A DNA stretch of 64,000 nucleotides from Larimichthys crocea (taxonomy: Eukaryota; Chordata; Actinopteri; Sciaenidae). The notes below the pieces were generated by a model. That model saw nothing but the letters and a program-made list of their open reading frames with translations, was not told the DNA's origin and ran no database searches. Below, piece by piece: positions 51,301 through 62,661 of the stretch (the stretch's first letter is position 1; each line of letters begins with the position of its first letter). A program made the position numbers and the translations under genes. The stretch is from contig NC_040028.1 of NCBI RefSeq assembly GCF_000972845.2, positions 8,113,198 to 8,177,197 on the forward strand, in the 5' to 3' direction.

Positions 51301-53244
51301 GTTAGGTCAGAAGAGAGATGAGCTTCATACAGGAGGGGAGTTGTAACAAATCAGAGTGGACTGTATGTTCAATTTTGAGGACCAGAAGAAAAAGTTACAG
51401 ATAACAGGACCAACACAGTATTGCATATACTATGGTTTGTTTGAAAGGACTGTGATGTTACCAGAACTTATCAACTTGTCATAGACAGAATAGCACTAAA
51501 AGTCGGATCTTTTGTGTGATTTTGAGTCACATATAAAAATCAAATAGACAAGCGAAGGCAGTAGGAGGGTGATGGGAAGGTTGATGGGGCACTACCATGT
51601 CATTCATGCAGATCAGTGAAGCCCGATATTATAAATTGGCTTCAGGGGCACGGATGCCATCCTCCGTGAATTCATTTTCAGCCTACAAGGTGATGAAGAT
51701 GGCTTTATGCATGTGCAGAGCTCTTTATCATGGCTTGTTTATGCACATCTTGGTGTGCATAAATTTCTAGCCAACAAGACAAATACGCATTGCTTTTAGC
51801 TCAAGCAAGTGAGGCTCAGGAACTGTGGAAATTTCCACCACAACATAATTATACTAAATCACACTCGGTGTACAAAGCTCTGCCCATAAAATAGCCTCAG
51901 CAGGTAAATCCAGGCAAAATCTATTATGTTGATTCAGTTGAAACTACATTCATTTTGAGGTGAAAGAAGGTGTGTATGAAATAGTGAGCACTGTGTTTTT
52001 AACCCCAATAGTAAATCTCAGTCTTATAACATGCAGAAATGGGCACTAGATATGATCTAGGGATGCCAAAAATGAATAAAAAACACAAAGCCTTTGTGGT
52101 ATTAGTGATTTAATTCACTCAAGTACACTTCAGTACATTTCCTCATTAGGTAGTAATAGTACAGCCTAAATGTTCCTCTCATTGAGCTGAGATCTCTGGT
52201 GTTTGCTCAAAGAGAAAAAGAGCAAATATCAGCACGTCGTCTGCAGCCTCCACAATCCCACACCTTCAAATATGAAACATCGAGAAAAACAAGAAATACA
52301 ATATTTTGTGGCTTTTATGCAAATATGACATTTCCCCTGCCAGTTCCACAGAGCCAGGTTCTCTGTTGACCACAGATACCTGCCTGCGTTACTGCTGAGG
52401 CAGCAGCAGCCTCTGTTGCATTGAGTCTTCATTATTTGTTATCAACACATTAATACCTGTCAAATAGAAATTACACACAAGCAAGTCTAAAAGTTGAGCT
52501 GCTTGTGTACCAAATCTACAGGAAGAGTACTGTGTGTCAAATCTCTCCGTGTACAGGCCTATCTTGTGGCTGCACCTTTGGGATTGAATTGCAGTGCATA
52601 GCTAGCATTTTCTATTTCATTCAGTTTTATTGAAAACAGATTGAAGCAGAGATACAGCATAGTCCTGATACACAAAATAATAATTCCACTGTATCTTAAC
52701 ACTGTACCTTTTACAGCACTGTAGGAGTGGGACATGCATATTCCTGTTCCTGATTTATCGATACAAACCAATCAATGAAAGTCATTAATTGATTGATAAT
52801 TGACTGCTGACAGTTTTAATTTCATTTGTCATTTACATTCAAAGTAGAAACTGCAGCGTTCAGCCAATTGATGAAATGAAATATCCTGCTCAGCATCTTG
52901 CAAAGGACATTTGCAAGAATTTCACAAACCTGAAAGTAAATCTTGACCACAAACAGCTTAAATCCCATCCCGATATTTTTCAGAACTTTAACATATTGCA
53001 GTAACCAGTCGACCCATATCAACCAGCAGATCATCACTATGGTAAATAATTTATCATGTTTGTACTAAAGATACATTTTTGATATATCTGATATGTTAAT
53101 AAATGTTTTATCTGTGAGTAAATTATTGTTAGCACCACATACGGTATTAAAGTTGATTAAATACATTTTTATTAGAGGAATGTTGTCAAGGTTATTCACT
53201 TTAGACCAGCATCTTTTCATCACTTTTTTTCAACACTATACATT
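48301..53244. other. Non-coding stretch, no gene recognised
   Basis: AT-rich sequence with short frames only (for example 49749-50036 plus, 49995-50240 minus). None shows a known domain. Remnants of the upstream LINE may extend to about 48480. Confidence 0.5.
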
Positions 53245-53510
53245 CAATTTAAATTTATTTATATAGTGCCAAATCATAACAGAAATTATCCCATGACACT
53301 TTACATATAGAGCACATTTAGATGGACATCTTTGTAATATTATTTACAGAGACCCAACAATTCCCACCATGAGCAAGCACTTGTCGACAGTAGCAATGAC
53401 AAACTTCCTTTTAACAGGCAGAAACCTCGAGCAGAACCTAGCTTATTGGTGGATGGCCATCTGCCAAGACCAACTGAGTAAGAGAGGAAGATGGGGACGG
53501 GGTGAGCTTG
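53245..53510 (+). mobile_element. Fish interspersed repeat ('TTTATATAGCGCCAAATC' family)
   Basis: TTATTTATATAGTGCCAAAT, CATAACAGAAATTATCCCAT, GACACTTTACATATAGAGCA, GACCCAACAATTCCCACCAT, GAGCAAGCACTTGTCGACAG, TTCCTTTTAACAGGCAGAAA and CCTCGAGCAGAACC match, in order, a repeat that I know as abundant in percomorph fish. It is nearly full length with modest divergence. Frames over it on both strands (53340-53558, 53369-53581) are by-products. Confidence 0.8.
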
Positions 53511-53912
53511 TTTTATATTCAATCTGTCCAATGACTCAGACCATATGGGATACAACAAACCGTGTTAGAACAAAGATCTAATTTACTGAATCTTGTCAAA
53601 ATGTGTCTGGTCCATTTACTAGCCTTTTGCTAGAGATTTCTACCACATCCCGTGGTCTTCCTCAGTGGATGATGAATGCTTAGATGGAGTTCAAAGCTCT
53701 GGAAAAAGCTAGCAAGTAGATGGTGAGTTAAGAGCTCACAATTTTATGTCTTAAAAGATATGCTGTCTAGCTAATTGTCTATTTTGGTCCATGATGCAGT
53801 ATTTCATGTGCAAATATTAAAAACATAAGGTGCAGTAATGTTGGGGTATAGCAAGCTCAAGTATTAAATGTTAGTTCAAAAGTCAATGAACACAATAAAA
53901 CCCTGTGATAAA
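53511..53912. other. Non-coding stretch between two repeats
   Basis: ATTTCTACCACATCCCGTGG and TCTTCCTCAGTGGATGATGAA near 53636-53675 have a repeat-like look, but I could not assign them. No coding signal. Confidence 0.4.
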
Positions 53913-54023
53913 CCGTCCTGAACAGGGTGTACCCCGCCTCTTCCCCAAAGTCAGCTGGGACAGGCTCCAGCCCACTGTGGCCCTGATGAGGTTAAGCGGT
54001 TACAGATAATGGATGGATGGATG
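53913..54023 (+). mobile_element. 3' part of a fish SINE/LINE-tail repeat ending in (ATGG)n
   Basis: CGTCCTGAACAGGGTGTACC, CCGCCTCTTCCCCAAAGTCA, GCTGGGACAGGCTCCAGCCC and AAGCGGTTACAGATAATGGA followed by TGGATGGATG are the 3' portion and terminal repeat of a very common fish retroposon (CCAGGGTGTACCCCGCCTCTCGCCC...GGTTACAGATAATGGATGGATGG). The 5' tRNA-like promoter half is missing, so the copy is 5'-truncated. Confidence 0.85.
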
Positions 54024-57000
54024 AACACAGCGAAAACTTGTGTTTCACTTGGGTGATTTTTCTTTGTACTTATTCTTATTCATTTAATGTACGCTCTTCT
54101 GTGTTGAGAGAGAACGACTCCTTCGCTGTTAATGCATATGATCTTAAAGAAATGAGCTTCAAGTCAAGCACCAGTGAATTACATATTTTATTTGTGCTTC
54201 TAATTTCTATTTGTGCACGACATGTTGAATTAGATACAAGCTAACTGACATCCATGCTGTCAAGGGTAAAAGTCCATTTTACTTTAAAGAGCTCTTTGCA
54301 TTAGCAACAGACTTACATTGGTTTAATGATCACTGTGACCTGCAGGGGCTGCTGGCGAGGCTTTGACAGTTGCATACCTGGTTGACTTAAACCATTGTTT
54401 GTCTTGTGTCTTTGTTTACTCTGATTCTGATGATGACACAGTAAACATCAGTCTCTTTGCATAATTGAGGTCTGTGAATTAATCTATGTGCTCTGGTACT
54501 TTCCCTGTTCTGTTTTTGTACTTCAGGTCTTGAAAAATATACAGTTGGATTATTTTTCTGCTTGCTCATGCTTATGCTTATATAGAGCCTGTTCTTGGTC
54601 CCACAGTTTTCACAAACATACATCAAAATGTTCCCACAAGCCTCCTTTTTCTTAAAATGTACAATTGTAAGCCACAGGAAACACAGCTTTGACTCTTAAT
54701 TGATAAATGTTGAGCACTGTTACACTGACATTCATTGCCATAGAAACAGAAAGCTAAAACCTTCACTTTTCCTCTTTTAACCTTATGTTTCTCCCTTAAT
54801 TCAATTTAATATAACAAGACTATATCTAAAGATTTTATATATCCTCATGTGTTGGTACTTTTGTTATGCCTCACAGTGTACAAATGTAAAAGACATTGAT
54901 TACCCAGCTCATACAGGTCTATCATGTTTGACTTCTCTATCTGAGTCTTGTGCAGAGCAGGTTTTCTGGCTGACGATGTTGTTGCTGCTTCTTAAAGGCA
55001 CAGCCTCCTGGAGGTAAAAACTCTAGGGTTCAAACCACGGTTTAGCTGTAATGCTTAATGGTTTATAAACCTTAGGTTTGCCTCACAATCAAAGCTAGTT
55101 AATTAGGGAATTGTAGGTACATTCACATTTTCTTTCAACCAAAGCAAACACTTTTTTTTTTCAGCAAGTTTCCCTTTTCTACTTCTTTCATAGAAGAAAA
55201 TACTTTTGCTCACCAATGGGGAAAAATAAAATGCTGCATTGATTTTGATTAATATTTCAACATGTACTGTATGCTCTCTTAGATAGCAGTGTTGCAAACA
55301 CAAACTTATTGGCATGAAACCAGAATAATAACCTGTTTCCCCTGCAATATTTCCAGGAACTTGGTAATGCATACCGTGTTCTGTGTTGGAGGGTCTTTGT
55401 CATAGGTTCTGGACCTAAAGTTGTCCCTGCTCCTGGGCTAGTACTTTACAATAAAACTATCAGAGCAGAGTTTGTAGGGCTCAGTATCTGTATCTTTAAA
55501 TTATGCATATATCATCTCTACCCTGTGATGTTTTTCCCCAGTAATCACATTTCAGGTTTAAACTGTGTTTACAAACAAATAAAACTAATTACTCATATTT
55601 AACTCCTTTTTATAATCAAGAAAAACCACTTTGGTCTTGTGTTTTACAAAGCTACACTACAGTCTACATTTGACCACAGACGTCCAATAGATGCAGCTTT
55701 TGAATGAGATGATAAAACTCTTTTACTTCTCAATAAACATCCATTTTAAACATTCTCCACCATTCTCATTACAAGATGAGCCTTGTATTTTAAAAAGGCG
55801 AAAATAAACTGTTTATGGATATGTTGGAAGTAAAGTACTAGGCCGGTGCTAAAGTATTTTAATGTTCCTGCGAAATGACAGTGGCAAAAAATAACATGAA
55901 GGTCAGCGACATTTCATTAACTGTATCTTATTTAAGGGCATCAAACACAAAACAGGCTTTGCGTTTGGAGTGTTATTGGCTCAGACAAATAAACATAATG
56001 CCATCCACTCCTTGAATGGTTTTCATGTGCCAGATGTGCCTGCATATTTTTTATTCACATTTGGTATTTAGTCATGGCGTGGCCTGTGAGCTTTCATTTC
56101 CTCTGTGAGACTGTAAATAAGCCCAGCATCCTCTGGGAGTGACTACATAAAACACTCTGTGGTTAGCAGACCTCAGTGCCTGCCAGAGGCATAGCTAAAC
56201 CATGGACGCTTCACTTCTATCAAGTAAAGGCAATATCCTAGACATCTCTGTTTATCTAGCAGTAGAACACACTATCAAACGACAATCCTACTATAAAAAA
56301 AAAAGAAAAAAACGTATAAAAAGCAAATGTCTGAGGGACTGCAGTGATAAACAATATAAAGGAAAATAAAAAAAGGAAGTTGGGAGATTTTTATCTTTGC
56401 ATGTTTTGTAGAAGGAGATTGTGTTTTCTAACCAGCCAAAAGACATCAATTATACAATTTTGATCTGATTTAGATCAGTGATTAATCATAACATAACATT
56501 TAGTATTTGATTATGCCATCTCTTTTCCTTTATTTCCAGGAGAATGAGAATGTTTCACAGGTTATCACCATAAAGAGAAATGTTTAGGTGGGTAGGAAAG
56601 AGCAGGTTTATTTTGTACCCTCATTCGTTCTGCAGTTTTGAGTAATCTCTCTTTTCTGATGCTCCCTTGGACTTGACTTGGCACGTGTGTTTGGAGCGGT
56701 TGATTTCACTTTTAAATATTCCTTTTCTCTGGAGGTCTCAGCCCCTTGTGATGTGACCTGCATGACTAATTCCATTTAAAGGGGAATAACATGCATTAGG
56801 GCTCTCACTTTTCTGCCTCGCATTTGCATAATTTTGTTTGGCAACTTGGAAAACGGCCATTAACAGCACTAAGACACACACTGTAAAGGATAGGAACGGA
56901 GGCAGATCAATACTTCATTTCAACGTCTTTAGCAGCATCGGGGTTCAGATCAGGAGGCATTCACTAATTCAAATTCGTGCAGGAGTCTTGTGATGCTACC

Positions 57001-57509
57001 ATTAGTTCCTGATAAGAAAACACCGTTGTACTGCCTCTCTTAATCTCTGACAGACACGTTCACTCGATCAATAGTCTTTTACTTTTTTGTTGCAAAGACA
57101 AGATTGATTGCCAGGAGTTGCTTGTGCTCAATTCTACTTCTCACACTCCTCATTATTGTTTCAATTAGGCATTCTCTGGAGACTTTGGTCGGGGTAGCAT
57201 TGAAAAGCGGTGACCCCCTGTGATTCACATCAAACACCGGATGTTTGGCAGAACAACCTTTGACACCAACTTTATTCAGGTCAAGAAGTGGAAACGCCAT
57301 CCAAACAAGTGGATTAAGTAGGCTGGGGGCTGACGGCGGGAAGCGCAGGCATGACTGGGGGAAGTTGCGACTCGCGCCAGTGAGGAGGATAATCACAACG
57401 TTACCTTCTCATGAATTATTAAGTACCCTGTGTCTATTTTAGTCCGATTGAAAATGCTGCATTTTTATCCATGGGTCTGAGGCAGTGTGCAAGGGTGTGT
57501 GTGTGTGAG
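54024..57509. other. Non-coding stretch upstream of asic4
   Basis: About 3.5 kb with no supportable exon. The last few hundred bases (about 57230-57400) are richer in G, C and CpG than the rest. That, together with position, makes them a candidate promoter-proximal region for asic4, but no TATA box or other core element is clear. The frame at 57079-57396 (minus) shows no known domain. Confidence 0.4.
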
Positions 57510-57537
57510 TGTGTGTTTTTTTTTCTTTTTTTGACAG
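57510..57537 (+). promoter_or_regulatory. Possible 3' splice acceptor upstream of the asic4 coding exon
   Basis: A GT-repeat run leads into an almost uninterrupted T tract with a single C, and then TTGACAG at 57531-57537. This has the layout of a polypyrimidine tract plus AG. If used, the asic4 coding exon would begin at 57538 and a separate non-coding first exon and promoter would lie further upstream. It could also be a chance product of the neighbouring simple repeat. Confidence 0.3.
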
Positions 57538-57854
57538 CTGTATTACTGCTGATAAGCGAGACTGTGTGAGCTGATCAAGTAGTGAGACAAGCGTTCAGAG
57601 CAGTAGCAGTAGCAGCACAGCAGCAGCAGCGCTCTAGTCACTAGGAGCCGTGGCGGCAGAAGCAGCAGCAGCACTATCAGTCACAGCAGAGGCAGCAGCG
57701 GCAGCAGCAGCAACAAACTCTCTCCTGTCTTTTTCTCTTCTTTCTGGAGTTGTTTCCTGCTCAGAGGACAAAAGCCAAGGAAGTAGGAGGGAAGTGATCC
57801 AGGGCTGATAGCTGCCATCAAAAACAAAACCAAAACGCAGACCTGGCTGCCCCC
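57538..57854 (+). other. asic4: asic4 5' untranslated leader (inferred extent)
   Basis: No ATG occurs in any frame between about 57475 and the asic4 start at 57855, which fits a translated mRNA leader. The leader holds a GCA/CAG-rich block (57601-57714), then a pyrimidine-rich stretch (CTCTCTCCTGTC and following), then a purine-rich part just before the start codon. Its 5' boundary is not known. I set it after a possible splice acceptor at 57536-57537, but transcription could equally begin inside or upstream of this stretch. Confidence 0.5.
57601..57714 (+). repeat. Imperfect CAG/GCA triplet repeat in the asic4 leader
   Basis: Runs of AGCAGCAGC are separated by short interruptions (GCTCTAG, GAGCCGTGG, CTATCAG) over about 114 bases. 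It lies 140 bases before the start codon and is probably transcribed. Such triplets can form hairpins in RNA and vary in length between individuals. Confidence 0.85.
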
Positions 57855-58430
57855 ATGCCTATCGAATTTGTTTGCAAAATCAAATTTGCAGAGGAGGATG
57901 AGAAGCAGAAAAGCAACCAGGATGGGGACAAGGAGAGCCTGATCGAGGAGAGCTGCACACCTCCGGCTAAGGACTTGGCTGGGTTTGCTAACTCCTGCTC
58001 CCTTCATGGGATTAACCACATCTTTGTCTCTGGTCGCCTGGGCATCCGGCAGACTCTCTGGGCTCTTGCCTTTTTGACATCACTGGCGCTGTTTCTGTAC
58101 CAAGCGGCTAAGTGTGCCATCTCTTACCTGGAACACCCTCATGTCACAGCTCTGAATGAAGAGGCGACCCCGGAGATGGTTTTCCCCGCTGTGACCATCT
58201 GCAACATCAACCGCTTTCGCTTCTCCGCGCTCACCGATGCCGACATCTACCACCTGGCTAACTTGACAGGTCTGCCTCCCAAAAACAAGGATGGGCACAA
58301 ACCTACTGATTTAATGTATCCTGCTCCTGACATGCAGGACATCTTCAACAGGACAGGACATCAGTTAGAAGAGATGCTCAAGAGCTGCAATTTCAGTGGA
58401 CAGAACTGTTCGGTCGAGGACTTCTCTGTG
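57855..58430 (+). CDS. asic4: Acid-sensing ion channel 4, first coding exon (residues 1-192; partial gene)
   Basis: This exon encodes the N-terminal third of an ASIC4 subunit, a DEG/ENaC-family plasma-membrane channel protein of neurons. The start MPIEFVCKIKFAEED closely matches vertebrate ASIC4, which begins MPIE-VCKIKFAEED, and this fixes the start codon. Residues 1-66 are cytosolic and include the HG gating motif (His51-Gly52). Residues about 67-90 form the first membrane helix (TLWALAFLTSLALFLYQ). The conserved FPAVTICNINRFR segment follows at 110-122, and the extracellular part carries N-glycosylation sequons at Asn136, Asn165, Asn179 and Asn184. The frame leaves the exon in phase 0 after Val192, at GTGAGT. 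The ten further codons before the stop are intron read-through. Full-length ASIC4 is about 540 residues, so the pore helix M2 and most of the extracellular domain are missing here. The start context is weak (C at -3 and +4). Family knowledge: mammalian ASIC4 conducts little or no acid-gated current alone. I cannot decide between the fish paralogues asic4a and asic4b. Confidence 0.95.
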
Positions 58431-58436
58431 GTGAGT
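58431..58436 (+). promoter_or_regulatory. asic4: Splice donor of asic4 exon 1 (GTGAGT)
   Basis: The sequence CTCTGTG|GTGAGTGAAA matches the U1 consensus from +1 to +6. It falls exactly where similarity to ASIC4 stops: the family continues NFSVVYTRYGKCYTF, while reading on here gives an unrelated VSEKVSQSSV and then a stop. The split is in phase 0, after the Val192 codon. Confidence 0.9.
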
Positions 58437-59068
58437 GAAAAAGTTTCTCAAAGTTCTGTTTAGTTTTCCCATAGTCTGTGGCAGACGTATTGCATTACTC
58501 CATCATGATATATTGGCTATGTTAAAACTTTTTCTTATAAAACAATTTGAGTAAAAGTCAATATTTCACATTTTATCATACATATATAACTTTACAAGAC
58601 TCGTCTTGTTCATACAAAACTGCCAGTGAGCAAGAAATCAAAATGAACACTTTAAGGCAAAAGCAATTGAAAGTCTCTTTCGGCTTGTACTCATCTCCAG
58701 GGGACATGAGGTTCCCACGATAGATTTCTGCATGCAAGATTCATGGCTTTGGCTCATTCATTGAGCTGTATCTCTTCTCACTAAGTTCCAAGCAGCAACA
58801 GTGTTTCTCTCCAGCCGTGTGCCTGTACCAGAATCTATTATGTCAAAGAACAAAGGCTGCTCCTGAAGAGAAAGAAAAAACACAGAGCTGTTGTATATGG
58901 TTGTATACTTTCTCGAAGGCAAACTGTGCTTTAATGCTGCCTCAAACTCCAGTAGCTGAGAGTGCATGGCAACAAAATTGTCATCGAAAATAGCCGAGTC
59001 TTTTTCCCTTCTTTTCCATCTCTCCCCGTAGCTCCCCCTCACTCTTTCTGACATTGCAGAGAAGCTGC

Positions 59069-59073
59069 CTCTC

Positions 59074-59120
<47 letters not shown>
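59069..59120 (+). repeat. (CT)n microsatellite in asic4 intron 1
   Basis: About 52 bases of CT dinucleotides with one G interruption. It creates an artificial RERERE open frame on the minus strand. Confidence 0.95.
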
Positions 59121-59123
<3 letters not shown>

Positions 59124-59281
59124 CTCTTGTACCTTTCAGGAAGGGAAGGAGTAATGCTTCTTCAACGTTGTATTTCAATCCTGCCGCTGTTAAGATTAAA
59201 TATTTAAAGACAGACATACATGATTTTTGCATTAGCCAGATTGACTAAAAGGAATGAAACAATTTCCATGAGAGAAGGAAA

Positions 59282-59332
59282 GTGTGTGTGTGTGACAGGG
59301 AGAGAGAGAGAGAGGGAGAGAGAGAGAGAAAG
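59282..59332 (+). repeat. (GT)n followed by (GA)n microsatellite
   Basis: A short GT run (59282-59294) is followed by about 30 bases of GA repeats with one GGG interruption. The GA part is complementary to the CT run about 180 bases upstream. Confidence 0.9.
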
Positions 59333-60051
59333 ATCAGGTGAAAGAGGGAGAGTTTGTGCCTGTGTTCTGTGCACTATTTATTAAAGGCACTGTCCTTGCA
59401 GGAGATGGATTTCCCCATCTCTCCTGCAGGAATAGGAATATGCAATTGCTTTAGTGATGATGAAGTGCGGGTGTCAAGTCTTAATAGGGTATGTTGAACA
59501 TTGATATGCTCACCTTCCTGAGACCTAAAGATTCTGTCCTATCACATGGATGGCACTACATTACCTCTGATGTGCCAAATTACACCAAGGAAGTAATGAC
59601 ATCTCACTGCCTCTCATTTGGTTTTTCTAACAGCGTATTCAGATATTTATTCTTTTTTGTTGTTCCTACTATCTTCTCTATGGAGATGTAATATTATTTG
59701 TGACATAAGAATGGATCGTACTCTTAGAAATATTCTCTGTTGTTCTATCAGGCAAAAAGAAAATGTTCCTCAAGGCAGCTGAAAAGTTTGACTACATTCA
59801 GTTTGAAGCAACTCTAAAGTCTTTTGGGGTGGCAGTAGCTCCTCAGACCAGGTCCGGAACAGACCACAGTACACAATGTGGACTAGTAGTTTGAGAGGAT
59901 CCAGTTCACCTGGCTCCAGAGGTGCCCTTGACCAGTGCAGTGGGTGCCACTATGTGGCAGTCCCATCACGCTAAAATCTCTCCTCTCTCTCTTGCGTGTC
60001 TCTGTGTGTGCATGTCTGTGTGTAAACAGTATAATGAAGTGAAAAATGAAG

Positions 60052-60085
60052 TGAATTCCCCCCTTGGGGATTAATGAAGTAATTC
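60052..60085 (+). mobile_element. Short LINE 3'-tail-like scrap
   Basis: GAATTCCCCCCTTGGGGATTAATGAAGTAATTCT resembles the signature that ends many fish Rex1/CR1-group LINEs (GAATTTCCCC, GGGGAT, AATAAAGTAT). Only the tail is recognisable. At this length convergence is possible. Confidence 0.4.
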
Positions 60086-62392
60086 TCCCTCGAAAAGTTT
60101 ATAATGTGCTTCTAGCACGTTTGATGGCAATGTCCTCTGACACTTTGACACTCAGTGCTCCGTGAGTACATCAATTAGTGGACTATTCTGACATCCCGAA
60201 AATGTCTGTCCCATGTCAGTCTCTGAATCGTCCTATAGCCCTCTTTGGACACTGTGTGACTTCATCATAGATTAAGATCCTGTTTAAAGTCCCCTAAGCT
60301 GCTGTTTCCTCTCTGTCGGCTATATGATCTACATTTTCAAGGGCTGTCAGTTAGATTTGTTACAGGCTACTTGCTGCTTCCACGCATGAGAAATCATTTG
60401 CTCCGAGTCCTGGTGGGGAGTGCACAGAGAGGAAGGACTGGGAGTTATGAGTCCAGGCAGGAGAGCCGAATGTAAAAGTACAAATGAAACACGCACTCCC
60501 TCCTCTGTTCATGAGTGTGTGTGTTTTGTTAGTACAAATCTCACATCATTTGTTACAACAAGGAAGCCATCGTGCTATTAATCACATGCAAGCATGTACG
60601 AACTTACACACACACACATACAAAAATCTCCTGTGGACATCGGCCATTATTCTTTCTCTCATGGGACCCTCTGTCAGGATTGGCTTCTTGTAATGTGTTT
60701 TCATTCGATTGATCATTCTGGGAGCTCCAGATGTTTTATTTTGGTAATAGCTGCATGGATGTGGGGCTCCTGGGGAAAATTGAATGATGAAATGTAATTG
60801 CAGTGTTTTCTGACAGTTTGGCTCTTCAGACCATGTTTTGTGGAATATATACCTCTGGTTAGCATTTAGTTTTATTCCACAAAGAATTTCAAGTAATTGC
60901 TGATGATTTAGTTCATTATTATTATTGTAAATTCAGTCGAAACCCACTATCTGAAACACAAGCTTTAAAATCCAAGCTAAATAAATATTTGGAATAAATA
61001 CAGTAAATATTTTTTTCTTCCCATTTGAGATTAGTAGCCCATTATAGGAAAATATTGCCCTGAATGCATTCACTGTTCAAATCAGTTAAATAAGTACAAG
61101 TCTGACTGCTCTAATTTATGGCAGGAAAATACATAATCACACAGCAGAGAAATTTGTCTTCCTCTTTCCAGCATCGTGGACCGGCGTGATTATTTGACGT
61201 AGGTAATAAGGCCATTCTTTATAATTAAAGATTACATTATTGACTTGGATTAATCACAGAAGATAAAGCTGATTCAACAAGCCATGAATAAATAGATTAT
61301 TTTTCTTCCAGTCTAACTCTGAATAATTGTTTGTCTATTGTGTGGCGCTGTCGCAGAGATGAGCAGCGAGCCCTTTGGCTTTTTTTTAAACACAGCTCTG
61401 AATTGGTTTGCTCTGACTCTCAGCTGTGTTTGCTGCTGCATTATCAGATTTTGCTCTCAGCAAGGACAGATCCCTTCTGCATATATTCATGGAGATAACT
61501 AAACAGCTATAGGGTGGCATCCGAGGCGATCTATAAAAACCTGGGTTAACGGGGACAACACTGAAGACCTCTCCACCTGCAATTTGTCATTACACTGACT
61601 GAAGCCCCTACTGTGTGTTTTATAGATAATTTAATGTTTAATAGTATAAGCCAGACACGATGTTCATCCCCCATCTTTCATCCCTCCTTCATAGCAGGAT
61701 AAAAAATTAAACCAACCATATTAATGTAAAGAAATGGCACAAGAGAGACATTACTGTAAATTGATTGAAGTAAATGCACTTTCCTTTGTGTTGTTCATCA
61801 AAAAAGAAAAATGTGAAGGAAAAGGAAAAAAGAAATTTACAACCTAAAGAAGAACTTTAAAGTTCAGTTTTGTCGATAACATGCAAAACCTAGAGTACTT
61901 TGCACATTGACTAGGGAATCATTTAAATGTTTGAAAATCTACCTACAGTTTAGTGTACCATCATTGCACAGTATGACACTTTAAAGTACAATCACACATA
62001 TATGAGTAACTAAAACTACAAGATATGTGCTACAAGCTCCATTGCTTCAATTGTGAAACAAGTTTTGCATTTTCCTGCCGTGCTGAAGCCATGCCCAGAT
62101 TTTATTTTTTTAAATTTCATATGAAAAGTCTCACCACTTCTCAATCTGATGTTGTGTGTAAAATATGTTTTTTGAGCTAGTGCATCTCTGATCTGTAATC
62201 GTACTTGTTAGTGCAAGAAATATCTTTGGCGTCGTCTCTGTGTGTCCTGTGAAACCCCCCATGCACAGGCTGTCTGAGTGTATATACATGCGAAAATGTG
62301 CTGTCTACATGTGCAGATGACTGTGAGAGTGACATCTACTTCCCTAGTGGTCTGCACACCCCTTCAACAGCATACCCACCCACTCATGCTCT

Positions 62393-62411
62393 CACACACA
62401 CACACACACAC
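62393..62411 (+). repeat. (CA)n microsatellite
   Basis: About nine CA units within asic4 intron 1, followed by interrupted CGCACGCTCACG. Confidence 0.85.
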
Positions 62412-62617
62412 GCACGCTCACGCCTCGCCAAGCCACCCACCTTCCCCCTGGTGGAGAGCGAGGCAGTGTGGGAGCGTGAAAGTGACTGGCTATCTGGACT
62501 GGCTTCGTCTCCAGCAGCCTGTCAATTAGCCGTCTACAGTTCCACTGCTGTGGGTGTCCCTGCAGCTTAGCATGCTGTTTGATATCTGATCCACACCTTA
62601 GAGGCTAGCACTCCCTC

Positions 62618-62620
<3 letters not shown>

Positions 62621-62661
<41 letters not shown>
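62621..62661 (+). repeat. (CA)n microsatellite
   Basis: About 20 uninterrupted CA units in asic4 intron 1. Reading it on the minus strand gives a spurious VCVCVC frame. Confidence 0.97.

Noticed and set aside
58431..58463. Extension of the asic4 reading frame to a stop codon (VSEKVSQSSV)
   Set aside because: It lies after a consensus GTGAGT donor and departs from the ASIC4 family sequence, so it is intron read-through.
58981..59232. Minus-strand frame with an RERERE tract
   Set aside because: Produced by the CT microsatellite.
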